Shown piece after piece: positions 1-7,900 of a DNA stretch of 26,495 nt (position 1 is the stretch's first letter; each line of letters starts with the position of its first letter). The position numbers and the translations under genes are program-made. This DNA is from Flavobacteriaceae bacterium UBA3179 (lineage in GTDB: Bacteria; Bacteroidota; Bacteroidia; Flavobacteriales; Flavobacteriaceae), in NCBI GenBank assembly GCA_002364245.1, contig DEXR01000026.1, positions 847 to 27,341 of the forward strand, given 5' to 3'. Under the pieces are notes generated by a model that saw only the letters and a program-made list of their open reading frames with translations, searched no databases and had not been told where the DNA came from.

Positions 1-461
1 CAGAACAGTTGGTGCCACATAGTTGGAACCAAACACAAGTAGCAGATGCTTCACATTTACTTATTTTTTGTGTGGAAGAAAAATTAAGTCCCGCATACAT
101 TCAGAAATATTTTGAACGGGTAAAAACCATACGCAACACACCGGATGAAATATTAAAACCGTTTGAAGAATTTTTATTGGATTCGTTTGAAGAACAATCT
201 TCCGATGAAATACGAACCTGGGCTACCAACCAAGCGTATTTAGCGTTAGGAAATTTACTTACCGTATGTGCCGCTACCAATATTGATGCCTGCCCCATGG
301 AAGGCTTTAATCCAACAGAATATGACCGTATTTTAGGTCTAAAAGAAAAAGGATTGACATCTGTGTTATTGCTTCCAGTAGGATATCGGGATGAAACCGA
401 CTTTATGGCTAAGGAAAAGAAAGTGCGAAAAGACATGGACGATGTTATTATTGAATTATAA
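1..461 (+). CDS. Nitroreductase-family protein, C-terminal part (cut by window edge)
   Basis: The reading frame is open from the first bases, so the true start lies outside the window and only about 152 C-terminal residues are visible. The segment 'PHSWNQTQVADASHLLIF' is typical of NfsB-like oxygen-insensitive NAD(P)H nitroreductases, in which a 'WNQxQ' stretch is followed by an 'ASH' strand. The later 'CAATNIDACPMEGF' and 'LPVGYRDETD' match the flavin-site and C-terminal parts of that family. Such enzymes are soluble FMN flavoproteins that reduce nitroaromatics, quinones or related substrates with NAD(P)H; the physiological substrate is usually unknown. The gene ends at a TAA followed by a strong terminator and converges on the FKBP gene. 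Family assignment is fairly safe; substrate is not inferable. Confidence 0.85.
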   Translation, partial: EQLVPHSWNQTQVADASHLLIFCVEEKLSPAYIQKYFERVKTIRNTPDEILKPFEEFLLDSFEEQSSDEIRTWATNQAYLALGNLLTVCAATNIDACPMEGFNPTEYDRILGLKEKGLTSVLLLPVGYRDETDFMAKEKKVRKDMDDVIIEL

Positions 462-479
462 ATTTCATTTTAAAACATA

Positions 480-508
480 AAAAACCCGGATAATACATCC
501 GGGTTTTT
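480..508. terminator. Bidirectional intrinsic terminator
   Basis: Perfect 12-bp inverted repeat (arm AAAAACCCGGAT) with a 5-nt loop AATAC. The A-tract and T-tract at the ends allow a U-run in either direction. It sits 19 bp after the nitroreductase stop and 24 bp after the FKBP stop of the convergent gene, so it can serve both transcripts. Confidence 0.88.
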
Positions 509-531
509 CAATATATATAGTTGTCTAAAAG

Positions 532-960
532 TTATTTTATCTCAACAACTTCAAGGTCAAATGTCAAATCTTTACCTGCAAGTGGGTGATTAGCATCTAC
601 AACAATGCTATCTTCTTTCACTTCAGCTACACGTAACTGACGTTCAGAACCATCAGGGTTTTTAGCCATAAGGCCCATCCCAACTTCTGGTTTAATTTCT
701 TCAGGAAGGTTTTCCTTAGAAACTTCTTGGAAAAGCTCTTTTTGAACATCACCGTAGGCTTCTTCTTTAGGAACATTCACTGTCTTTTTCTCGTTCACTT
801 TCATATCAACAAGCCCTTTTTCGAAACCTGGAATAAGCATACCTTGTCCCAAAGTAATCTCTAAAGGTTCTCTTTCCAACGAACTGTCAAAAACTTGACC
901 GTCTTCCAGCTTGCCTGTGTAATGTACTCTTACTGTGTCTTTTTCCTTTACTGTACTCAT
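532..960 (-). CDS. FKBP-type peptidyl-prolyl isomerase, SlyD-like
   Basis: 142-residue soluble protein predicted to catalyse cis-trans isomerisation of Xaa-Pro bonds and to act as a folding chaperone. The N-terminal FKBP half has 'VRVHYTGKLEDGQVFDSS', then 'PLEITLGQGMLIPGFEKGL'. Residues about 70-120 form the inserted flap (IF) domain of the SlyD type. The SlyD signature 'DANHPLAGKDLTFDLEV' closes the FKBP fold at the C terminus. The long His/Cys-rich metal-binding tail of E. coli SlyD is absent, as in most short SlyD homologues, and there is no signal peptide, so it should be cytoplasmic. The ATG start is preceded by a good -7 promoter element, which supports an own transcript separate from the upstream ATPase gene. 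Confidence 0.93.
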   Translation of the reverse strand: MSTVKEKDTVRVHYTGKLEDGQVFDSSLEREPLEITLGQGMLIPGFEKGLVDMKVNEKKTVNVPKEEAYGDVQKELFQEVSKENLPEEIKPEVGMGLMAKNPDGSERQLRVAEVKEDSIVVDANHPLAGKDLTFDLEVVEIK

Positions 961-999
961 AAATTTGATTTATCTAATTATCAATTGTTTATCAAGCTG

Positions 1000-1007
1000 C
1001 AAAACTA
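1000..1007 (-). promoter_or_regulatory. Candidate -7 promoter element of the FKBP gene
   Basis: On the minus strand the bases read TAGTTTTG, a perfect match to the Bacteroidota -7 consensus TAnnTTTG. A start about 5 nt downstream would give a leader of roughly 35 nt before the ATG at 960. I do not see a clear -33 TTTG at the usual spacing. Confidence 0.5.
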
Positions 1008-1087
1008 AGGGATAAATGCCTAAATGAAGAAGAATCCCCAATAAATCCGCCCATTTGGGATAAGCTTAACACTTTTTTGCTGAAATA

Positions 1088-3049
1088 TTACTTCCAAGAC
1101 ATTTTCTGAAGCCGAACAGCGTTTAAAATAGCCAATAATGCAACCCCAACATCGGCAAAAACTGCTTCCCACATGGTAGCAAGACCTCCAGCGCCCAAGG
1201 CAAGGACGATTGCTTTTACAATAAATGCCAAGGCAATATTTTGCCAAACGATATGTCGGGTCGAGCGACCTATTTTTACTGCGGTTGCAATTTTTGAAGG
1301 CTGATCTGTTTGTATTATCACATCTGCTGTTTCTATAGCCACATCACTACCCAAACCGCCCATGGCGACACCCACATCGCTGGTAGCTAATACCGGGGCA
1401 TCGTTTATACCGTCACCTATAAAAGCGACTTTGGTACCCGCTTGTTGTTTTAGTTTTTCTACCTCGTTGAGTTTATCTTCGGGCAATAACCCGCCTTTTG
1501 CCCAATCTATTCCTAATTCTGTTGCCACTTGTTGGGTAATGGAATCTTTATCGCCTGAAAGCATAATAATGTTGGAAATGCCAGCTTTTCGAATCTTTTC
1601 AATAGCAGCGTGCGCATCCTCTTTCAATTCATCTGCAATAACAGCATAACCTGCAAAGGTGTTTTCAATAGCTATCATCACTATCGATTCTACAATCGTT
1701 TCCGTTTCTGAAGGAATATCAATGTTATGCGATTGTAGTAACGAAGCATTCCCTATCAATACTTGCTTTCCGTTTACCGTTCCTTTCAGCCCTTTTCCGG
1801 CGATTTCAGAAACATCGGTTGCTTGTAATTTTTCTATTTCACCTTGATACTCCAAAATAGCTTTGGCAATCGGGTGGGTAGATTGTTCTTCCATCGCCAT
1901 GAGATAGGGCATCATTTCTTCTTCGGAAATGTTAGAAGTTTTAATTTCTTTTATTTTAAAAACCCCTTTGGTAACGGTTCCCGTTTTGTCCATCACCACG
2001 GTATTCACTTTCGTGACGGCATCTAAAAAGGAAGCACCTTTAAATAGAATACCGTGTCTGGAAGCAGCACCCAAGCCACCAAAATATCCTAACGGAATAG
2101 AGATAACCAACGCACACGGACACGAAATAACCAAAAAGATCAATGCACGATATAGCCAAACTTCAAATATATATTCTGAAACAAAGAAGTAGGGTAGTAG
2201 GGTAAGTCCAATCGCTAAGAACACAACAATTGGTGTGTACACCCGTGCAAATTTCCGAATAAACAATTCAGTCTTTGATTTTCGAGCGGTAGCGTTTTGT
2301 ACCAAATCTAAAATACGGGCAATGGAACTGTCTTTAAATTCCTTGGTGGTTTCAATCTCAATAACACCTTCCAGATTGATGCTCCCTGCAAAAACGGCTG
2401 TGCCTTTTTTAACGGAACTCGGTTTACTTTCCCCCGTAAGCGCTGCGGTATTGACCGATGCTTTTTCAGAAAGCAATACACCATCCAACGGAATTTTCTC
2501 TCCAACACGGACTTGCACCGTTTCCCCAACTTTTACAGTATCCGGCGGTACCGAAACAAAATCGTTAGTACGTTTTACCAACGCTTCATTAGGCCGGACG
2601 TCCAACAAGGCTTTAATATTTCTTTTGGCTTTCTTTACAGCAGCTCCCTGAAATAATTCCCCCACCGCATAAAACACCATCACGGCAACGCCTTCAGGAT
2701 ATTCTCCAATGGCAAAGGCTCCCATGGTGGCAATGGACATCAATAAGAATTCAGTAAAAAAGTCTCCGTTTTGGATACTGACCCATCCTTGTTTTAAAAC
2801 AGGTAGGCCTACGGGTAAATAGGCAATGACATACCAGACGATGCGTATCCAACCGGTAAAGAAAGAAATTTCAAAATAATCTAAACAAATACCAACTACC
2901 AGTAGTATAAAACTAAATATAGCCGGAATATAAGTTTTGAAATCTAAAGCGCCGCCTTTGTGATTGTGACCGTCATTGGATGTGTGCTCGGGCTCATCGT
3001 GTGCACAACAAGCGGCTTGAGGTTTACAAGTATTGGGATTTTGCTTCAT
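1088..3049 (-). CDS. Heavy-metal P1B-type ATPase, ZntA/CadA-like (Zn/Cd/Pb/Co export)
   Basis: 653-residue inner-membrane pump driving divalent soft metals out of the cytoplasm with ATP. All P-type ATPase motifs are present: TGES at 205-208, the CPC metal site at 310-312, the phosphorylated Asp354 in 'DKTGTVT', the HP pair at 392-393, and 'GDGIND' at 545-550. Lys612 and Asp633 in the last two helices ('FADVGVALLAILNAVRL') are the P1B-2 signature that selects Zn/Cd/Pb over Cu. There is no ferredoxin-like HMA domain at the N terminus. A short tail with four Cys and several His in the first 30 residues may take its place. It follows the Fur-family gene on the same strand after 67 bp and is likely co-regulated with it and with the Czc genes. 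The ATG at 3049 is the only sensible start. Confidence 0.93.
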   Translation of the reverse strand: MKQNPNTCKPQAACCAHDEPEHTSNDGHNHKGGALDFKTYIPAIFSFILLVVGICLDYFEISFFTGWIRIVWYVIAYLPVGLPVLKQGWVSIQNGDFFTEFLLMSIATMGAFAIGEYPEGVAVMVFYAVGELFQGAAVKKAKRNIKALLDVRPNEALVKRTNDFVSVPPDTVKVGETVQVRVGEKIPLDGVLLSEKASVNTAALTGESKPSSVKKGTAVFAGSINLEGVIEIETTKEFKDSSIARILDLVQNATARKSKTELFIRKFARVYTPIVVFLAIGLTLLPYFFVSEYIFEVWLYRALIFLVISCPCALVISIPLGYFGGLGAASRHGILFKGASFLDAVTKVNTVVMDKTGTVTKGVFKIKEIKTSNISEEEMMPYLMAMEEQSTHPIAKAILEYQGEIEKLQATDVSEIAGKGLKGTVNGKQVLIGNASLLQSHNIDIPSETETIVESIVMIAIENTFAGYAVIADELKEDAHAAIEKIRKAGISNIIMLSGDKDSITQQVATELGIDWAKGGLLPEDKLNEVEKLKQQAGTKVAFIGDGINDAPVLATSDVGVAMGGLGSDVAIETADVIIQTDQPSKIATAVKIGRSTRHIVWQNIALAFIVKAIVLALGAGGLATMWEAVFADVGVALLAILNAVRLQKMSWK

Positions 3050-3076
3050 AGCCTAAATAGGGTTTTCTATTTATTT

Positions 3077-3118
3077 TAGTGCAATATCCCCATAATTATA
3101 GTGCAATGGAAGTGCATT
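3077..3118. promoter_or_regulatory. Three in-phase TAGTGCAAT repeats between the Fur-family and ATPase genes
   Basis: TAGTGCAAT occurs at 3077-3085 and 3099-3107, and a variant AAGTGCATT at 3110-3118. Start-to-start distances are 22 and 11 bp, so all three lie on one face of the helix. The block sits 28-69 bp upstream of the ATPase ATG, and the last copy overlaps the stop codon of the Fur-family gene. This is what an operator array could look like, but the motif is not a Fur or Zur box I recognise. Confidence 0.35.
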
Positions 3119-3533
3119 AACTTCCGCTGCAATCGGAACAGATTCCTTTTACCACCAAATTAACATCTTCGGCTACATAGCCATCGGGTAAACTGATCTG
3201 CGGAATCTTATGTTCAGTCAAGCAAACGGTTTTGTCGCAATTGCTACAATGAAAGTGTAAGTGCAAATCATTCTCTATCTCACAATTACAGCCTGGTTCA
3301 CAAAGCGCATATTTTGAAATCCCCGTACCATCGTCTATTTGGTGCACAATCCCTTTTTCTTCAAAGGTTTTCACGGTTCTATACAGCGTAGTTCGGTCTG
3401 CTTTGGTGAAAGCAAGCTCAATATCGGTCAAGGCTACGGCAGTATTTTGCTTCGCTAATTGTTGATATACCAGCGTTCGCATCGCTGTTGGGCGGACTTC
3501 TTTATCCAATAACTTTTTGTCTATTTCGTTCAT
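3117..3533 (-). CDS. Fur-family metal-responsive transcriptional regulator
   Basis: 138-residue DNA-binding repressor. Residues 1-80 form the winged helix, with the recognition helix around 'TTLYRTVKTFEEKGIVHQI'. The C-terminal dimerisation domain carries the regulatory His cluster 'HLHFHC' (91-96). The structural zinc site is formed by Cys96/Cys99 and Cys132/Cys135. Three further Cys (78, 82, 84) lie in 'CEPGCNCEIE', more than in typical Fur and possibly an extra metal site. Its place between the Czc efflux genes and the ZntA-like ATPase suggests it senses zinc or another divalent metal (Zur-like) rather than iron, but residues alone do not settle the metal. The protein starts at ATG 3533. 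Confidence 0.9.
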   Translation of the reverse strand: MNEIDKKLLDKEVRPTAMRTLVYQQLAKQNTAVALTDIELAFTKADRTTLYRTVKTFEEKGIVHQIDDGTGISKYALCEPGCNCEIENDLHLHFHCSNCDKTVCLTEHKIPQISLPDGYVAEDVNLVVKGICSDCSGS

Positions 3534-3683
3534 TTCTTTAAAAGGTTTTAGAACTTACAGGCTTTGATACCCTTAAAGGTCTATTATTCTTATCAAACTT
3601 TCAACTTCTAGCGTCGGTTTTTTCGATACAAATTCGTGATTCATGCCGGTCTCCCGAATTCACTCAAACACCTATCACTTTCT

Positions 3684-3718
3684 TATCTCATATCTCATAT
3701 CTAATACCTCACATCTAC
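3684..3718. repeat. Tandem degenerate heptamer TATCTCA, five copies
   Basis: Five head-to-tail 7-mers read TATCTCA, TATCTCA, TATCTAA, TACCTCA, CATCTAC and end one base before the complement of the CzcB stop codon. The rest of the gap from 3534 to 3683 shows no gene or clear terminator. Similar TATGAGA-type heptamer runs recur between genes in flavobacterial genomes from my recollection. Function unknown. Confidence 0.75.
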
Positions 3719-3719
3719 A

Positions 3720-4910
3720 TCAATGACTATGCCCAGCCTCTCCCTTTTTCCATTCGGCTAATAGGTAATATGCATTATTAAAAGCCAATTGGGTGTCTGG
3801 GGTAATCGGTCTTAAAAAATTAACGGCAACCCATTCCCCATCTTTGGCGCCGGTGGTGATCTCTACCGGCTTTAAACTCCAAGCATCGCCTTCTTTTTCT
3901 ACGGTAAAGGCGTATTTTTTGTCACCGTCCGTACCAATGGCACTTTCGGGTAAGGCTTTTGTTTGTGCTTCATCTGTTAATATACGGCCTTGAATATACA
4001 TGCCGGGAATTAAATGTCCTTCTTTGTTTTCTATCTCGGCGTGCACATGTAAGGCTTTTGGATTCTCCTCAAAGGTTTGCCCAACCGAATAGATGGTCGC
4101 TTTCAATTCTTTTCCAGGGATGGACTGCACATTAAATGTGACGGTCTGTCCCTTTTTTACTTTATAGACATCCTTTTCAAATACCATCAAATCGGCGTGT
4201 ACGTGATGGGTGTTTACAACTTCAAACAGATTTGTTTGTGGGTCGACATATTGCCCGGTCTTTACCTGCACTTTTTGTACGGCTCCTGCTATGGGGCTCC
4301 GTAATGCGACGCGTTGGTAGATGGTCCCTTTTTCTACTCCAGCTGCGCTAATGTTCAATTGCTGTAACTGTGCTTTTAATCCTTGTGCTAAACTTTTTGC
4401 GGCTTGGTATTGGGCTTCCGTTTTTTGGAAATTCATCCCTGAGCCTACGCCCGCCTCGTATAGTTTTTGTTGCCGTTCGTATTCTTTCTGAAGAAACTGA
4501 CGATTGCTATACGCATCTAAATACTGTGTTTGCTTCTCGATGATGTTGGGATGCGATAGATAGGCGAGTATTTGTCCTTTTTTTACTTCATCTCCTTCTA
4601 TAACTTCTATGGAAACTACATTGGCGCCCACTACCGAAGTGACCATCGCTTCGTTTTGTGGCGGTACTTCCAGTTGGCCGTTGGCTTCTACAAAACCTGT
4701 CATTTTACGATCTTGTAGGGTATTGGTTTCCATTTGTAAGGCTTCAAACTGTTGTGCCGAAAGCATCACTTCTTCTACGTGAGGCTTCTTGTTTGCTGTT
4801 TCTTCTGAAGTAGTGTCCCCTTCAGATTTGGTACTCGAATCTCCGCAAGAAGCTAAGCTTAAAGCAGTGATTACGAATAGACTTAATATAGGGTTTATAA
4901 CTTGTTTCAT
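3720..4910 (-). CDS. RND efflux periplasmic adaptor (membrane fusion) lipoprotein, CzcB/CusB-like
   Basis: 396-residue adaptor that links the inner-membrane RND pump to the outer-membrane channel. The N terminus 'MKQVINPILSLFVITALSLASC' is a lipoprotein signal with the lipidated Cys at 22. After an acidic/Ser-rich linker come a biotinyl-lipoyl-like half ('VVSIEVIEGDEVKKGQILAYL'), an alpha-hairpin of about 80 residues, the second lipoyl half ('RSPIAGAVQKVQVKTGQYV') and a beta-barrel region; the end 'GEAGHSH' may touch metal. The frame extends 30 codons upstream into the preceding gene, but ATG 4910 is the right start because it gives the signal peptide and lies 4 nt after the stop of the CzcA-CzcC fusion, consistent with one transcript. 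Confidence 0.9.
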   Translation of the reverse strand: MKQVINPILSLFVITALSLASCGDSSTKSEGDTTSEETANKKPHVEEVMLSAQQFEALQMETNTLQDRKMTGFVEANGQLEVPPQNEAMVTSVVGANVVSIEVIEGDEVKKGQILAYLSHPNIIEKQTQYLDAYSNRQFLQKEYERQQKLYEAGVGSGMNFQKTEAQYQAAKSLAQGLKAQLQQLNISAAGVEKGTIYQRVALRSPIAGAVQKVQVKTGQYVDPQTNLFEVVNTHHVHADLMVFEKDVYKVKKGQTVTFNVQSIPGKELKATIYSVGQTFEENPKALHVHAEIENKEGHLIPGMYIQGRILTDEAQTKALPESAIGTDGDKKYAFTVEKEGDAWSLKPVEITTGAKDGEWVAVNFLRPITPDTQLAFNNAYYLLAEWKKGEAGHSH

Positions 4911-4914
4911 AGTC

Positions 4915-7900
4915 TTAATTATTAAAATAGTGTAGTTGAAATACGGATTGTAAATAGTTGTGTAACGCATCGAGTGCGTCCATTTCGGTTTGTATGGCAT
5001 CGCGCATCAATTGCGTAAATGCGGCATAGTCCACCGCACCTTCTTTATAGGCCAATAGCGCTCCTTTTCGTTGTTCTTTGGCAAGGGGCAGGGCTTCTTC
5101 TTTATAAAACTGCCACGAAGCTTCCCATTTCTGAAAGGTCTGCACCGCTTGTTGATAAGTGGCTTCTATTTGTTGTTTGTTGAAAGCAGCTTGGTTCTTA
5201 GCAATCTCCGTCTCTATTTTAGCTGCTTTTGCTTTACTGCGCTCGGTACCTGAAAACAGCGGAACGGATATTCCAGCCTGATACCGGTAAAAGCCCGTTG
5301 ATCCATTTACCTTTTGTAAACCACCTTGTAGGTTGAACGTCGGTAACAAATTAGCGCGGGCGGCATTGTAATCGGCTTCGGCGGTTTTTATTTGTTGTTC
5401 AGAAAGCTGTAGCTCTGGGTGTTGCTCAATTGTTGCTGAAAGTTGCTGCATTCCCAGTTCTCCTGCTTCAAAGGTATCGGGGACCGTGTAAAAGGTATCG
5501 GACACCAACCAGAGGTTAAGCTGTTGTAAGGCAATTTGATAATCGCTAAACGCTTGTTGCTTTTTGTTGGTAATCTGCAACGCCTGATTCTTGGCCGAAG
5601 CATATTCCAGTTTCGAAATCGCTTCTACTTCATAGTTGAGCGATACGGCTTCTGTAAAGCGCGTATAAATGGAATCCAATTCTTTATACAATTGATACTT
5701 CCGTTTTTCCTGAAAGGCTTTCGACCACGCTTCTTTTACCGCTTGGGCCACTTGTAATTCCGATAGTTCCAATGCGGTTTCGGCTAAAGCGATATGTTGC
5801 TGGCGTTGCTTGTTTTTTGCGCCAATGCCCAGCAAGTCGATGCCTTGTTGGCCAATACCTACTGTGGTATAAACACCTCGTTCGTCATTGATCTCTTCAC
5901 CACTGGTAAACACTGTTGTTTTTCCGAAGTCATAGGCTGCGCCTTTCATAGCAGATTCCCGTTCTATTTCTAGCTGTTTCTGTTTCAGCAACGGATAGTT
6001 TTCTTGGGCGGTTTCTACCGCTTTTTCTAACGTAATGGGTAATAAGTCGGTGGTTGGATTTGTTTCGGTTTCTGAAATTTCCTGTCCATAACTAGGGACA
6101 AAAGCTGAACTTCCTAACAAGCCTACAATCAGCAAGGTAGTTGCTAGTATTGGTTTTTTTATCATTTTTCGTTCTTTTCGTTTTTCTATCCATTGGTAAC
6201 AAATAGGTAGAATAAACAAGGTTAATAGGGTAGAGGTGACCAATCCACCAATCACCACCGTTGCCAAAGGCCGTTGTACTTCCGCGCCGGCAGATGCTGA
6301 TATCGCCATGGGTAAAAACCCTAAGATATCGGTAAAGGCGGTGAGCATAATGGGGCGGATACGCCGTTTGGTTCCTTGTATAATACGGTCTTTTAAATTG
6401 GTGACACCTTCTTCTTTCAGTTCATTTAAACCACTAACCATCACGAGTCCGTTTAAGACGGCCACCCCAAAGAGGACGATAAAGCCTACGCCTGCCGAAA
6501 TACTAAATGGCATATCCCGTAACCACAACGCAAAGATTCCACCAATGGTTGCCATCGGGATGGCAAGGTAAATCATTACTGTTTGCGGAAAGGACTGCAA
6601 GGCAAAGTAGATTAAAATGAATATCAAAATCAAGGCAATCGGTACTACCGTTTGCAGCTTGCTACTGGCTCGCTCCAGATTTTCAAAAGCGCCGCCATAG
6701 CGTATAAAGTAACCCGGCGGTAATTCGAACTCGGCATCTAACTTATCTTGAATGTCTTTTACCACCGATTTCACATCCCGATCCCGAATGTTGATCCCTA
6801 CATAGGTACGTCTGTTGGTGTTGTCCCTACTAATCTGCATCGGTCCGGGTTCGTAGCTTATTTTTGCTAGTTCGCGTAATGGTATTTGTGAGCCATTGGG
6901 AATATTGACATACAGGTTTTCAATATCCGAAATATTGGTTCGGTTTTGTGCTTTTAGGCGTACTACCAGATCGAAACGTCTTTCCCCTTCAAAGATGACG
7001 CCTGCTGTACCGCCTGCAAAAGCGGCTTGTACGGTATTGTTCAAGGTGTGGATGTCTAATCCGTATTGTGCCAACTTGTTTCGGTTGTAGTCAATGGTGA
7101 TTTGTGGTAGGCCATCGGTGGCTTCCACTTTCATATCGGCTACGCCGGGGATGTCGCCAATGAGGGTTCCTATTTCTTCAGCTTTACTGGCGAGGATATC
7201 CAAATCTTCCCCAAACAACTTAATCGCCACATCTTCCCGAACGCCGGTCAGCAATTCGTTAAAACGCATTTCAATGGGTTGGGTAAACTCAAAGTTGACA
7301 CCGGGTACTACGCTAACGGCCTCCTTTATTTTATTGACCAACTCTTCTTTCGAGTCCGCTGAGGTCCATTCATCCGTAGGCTTCAGAATTACGAAGACAT
7401 CGGCAATATCCATCGGCATGGGGTCGGTTGGGACGTCGGCTACGCCTATTCGGCTAATGACGTCGGTGGCTTCGGGAAATTGTGCCTTGACAATTCGTTC
7501 TACCTTGGTTGTGGTTTCAATACTTTCTGAAAGCGAACTTCCAGGTTTTAAAATCGCGTGAAAAGCAATATCGCCTTCATCCAACTGCGGAATAAACTCG
7601 CCGCCCATTTGGGTAAACGTAAAGATCGCCAAGGCAAAGAAGCCTATCGCAACCCCAATGATGAGCTTCCCTTTCTTTAGGGATGTGTTCAGTAAGGGTT
7701 GGTATTTACTTTCAATCCAAGCGACAAATTTGTCCCCGTATGATCGCTTTTCAGATTTTGAAACTTTCAGAAATAAGGATGAAACCATCGGTACGTAGGT
7801 CAAACAAAGGATCATTGCGCCAATCATCGCGAAGATAAAGGTCAACGCCATGGGTTTAAACATCTTGCCTTCCACACCTTCCAAGGCTAATATGGGTAGG

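Noticed and set aside
1020..1247. A 75-residue frame overlapping the end of the ATPase gene
   Set aside because: It is the ATPase sequence read in another frame; the ATPase itself is intact with a normal C terminus.
3684..3718. CRISPR array
   Set aside because: The units are 7-bp contiguous repeats without spacers, and no cas gene is present.
4911..5000. N-terminal extension of the CzcB-like protein
   Set aside because: It would overlap the end of the fusion gene and hide a clear lipoprotein signal peptide at ATG 4910.
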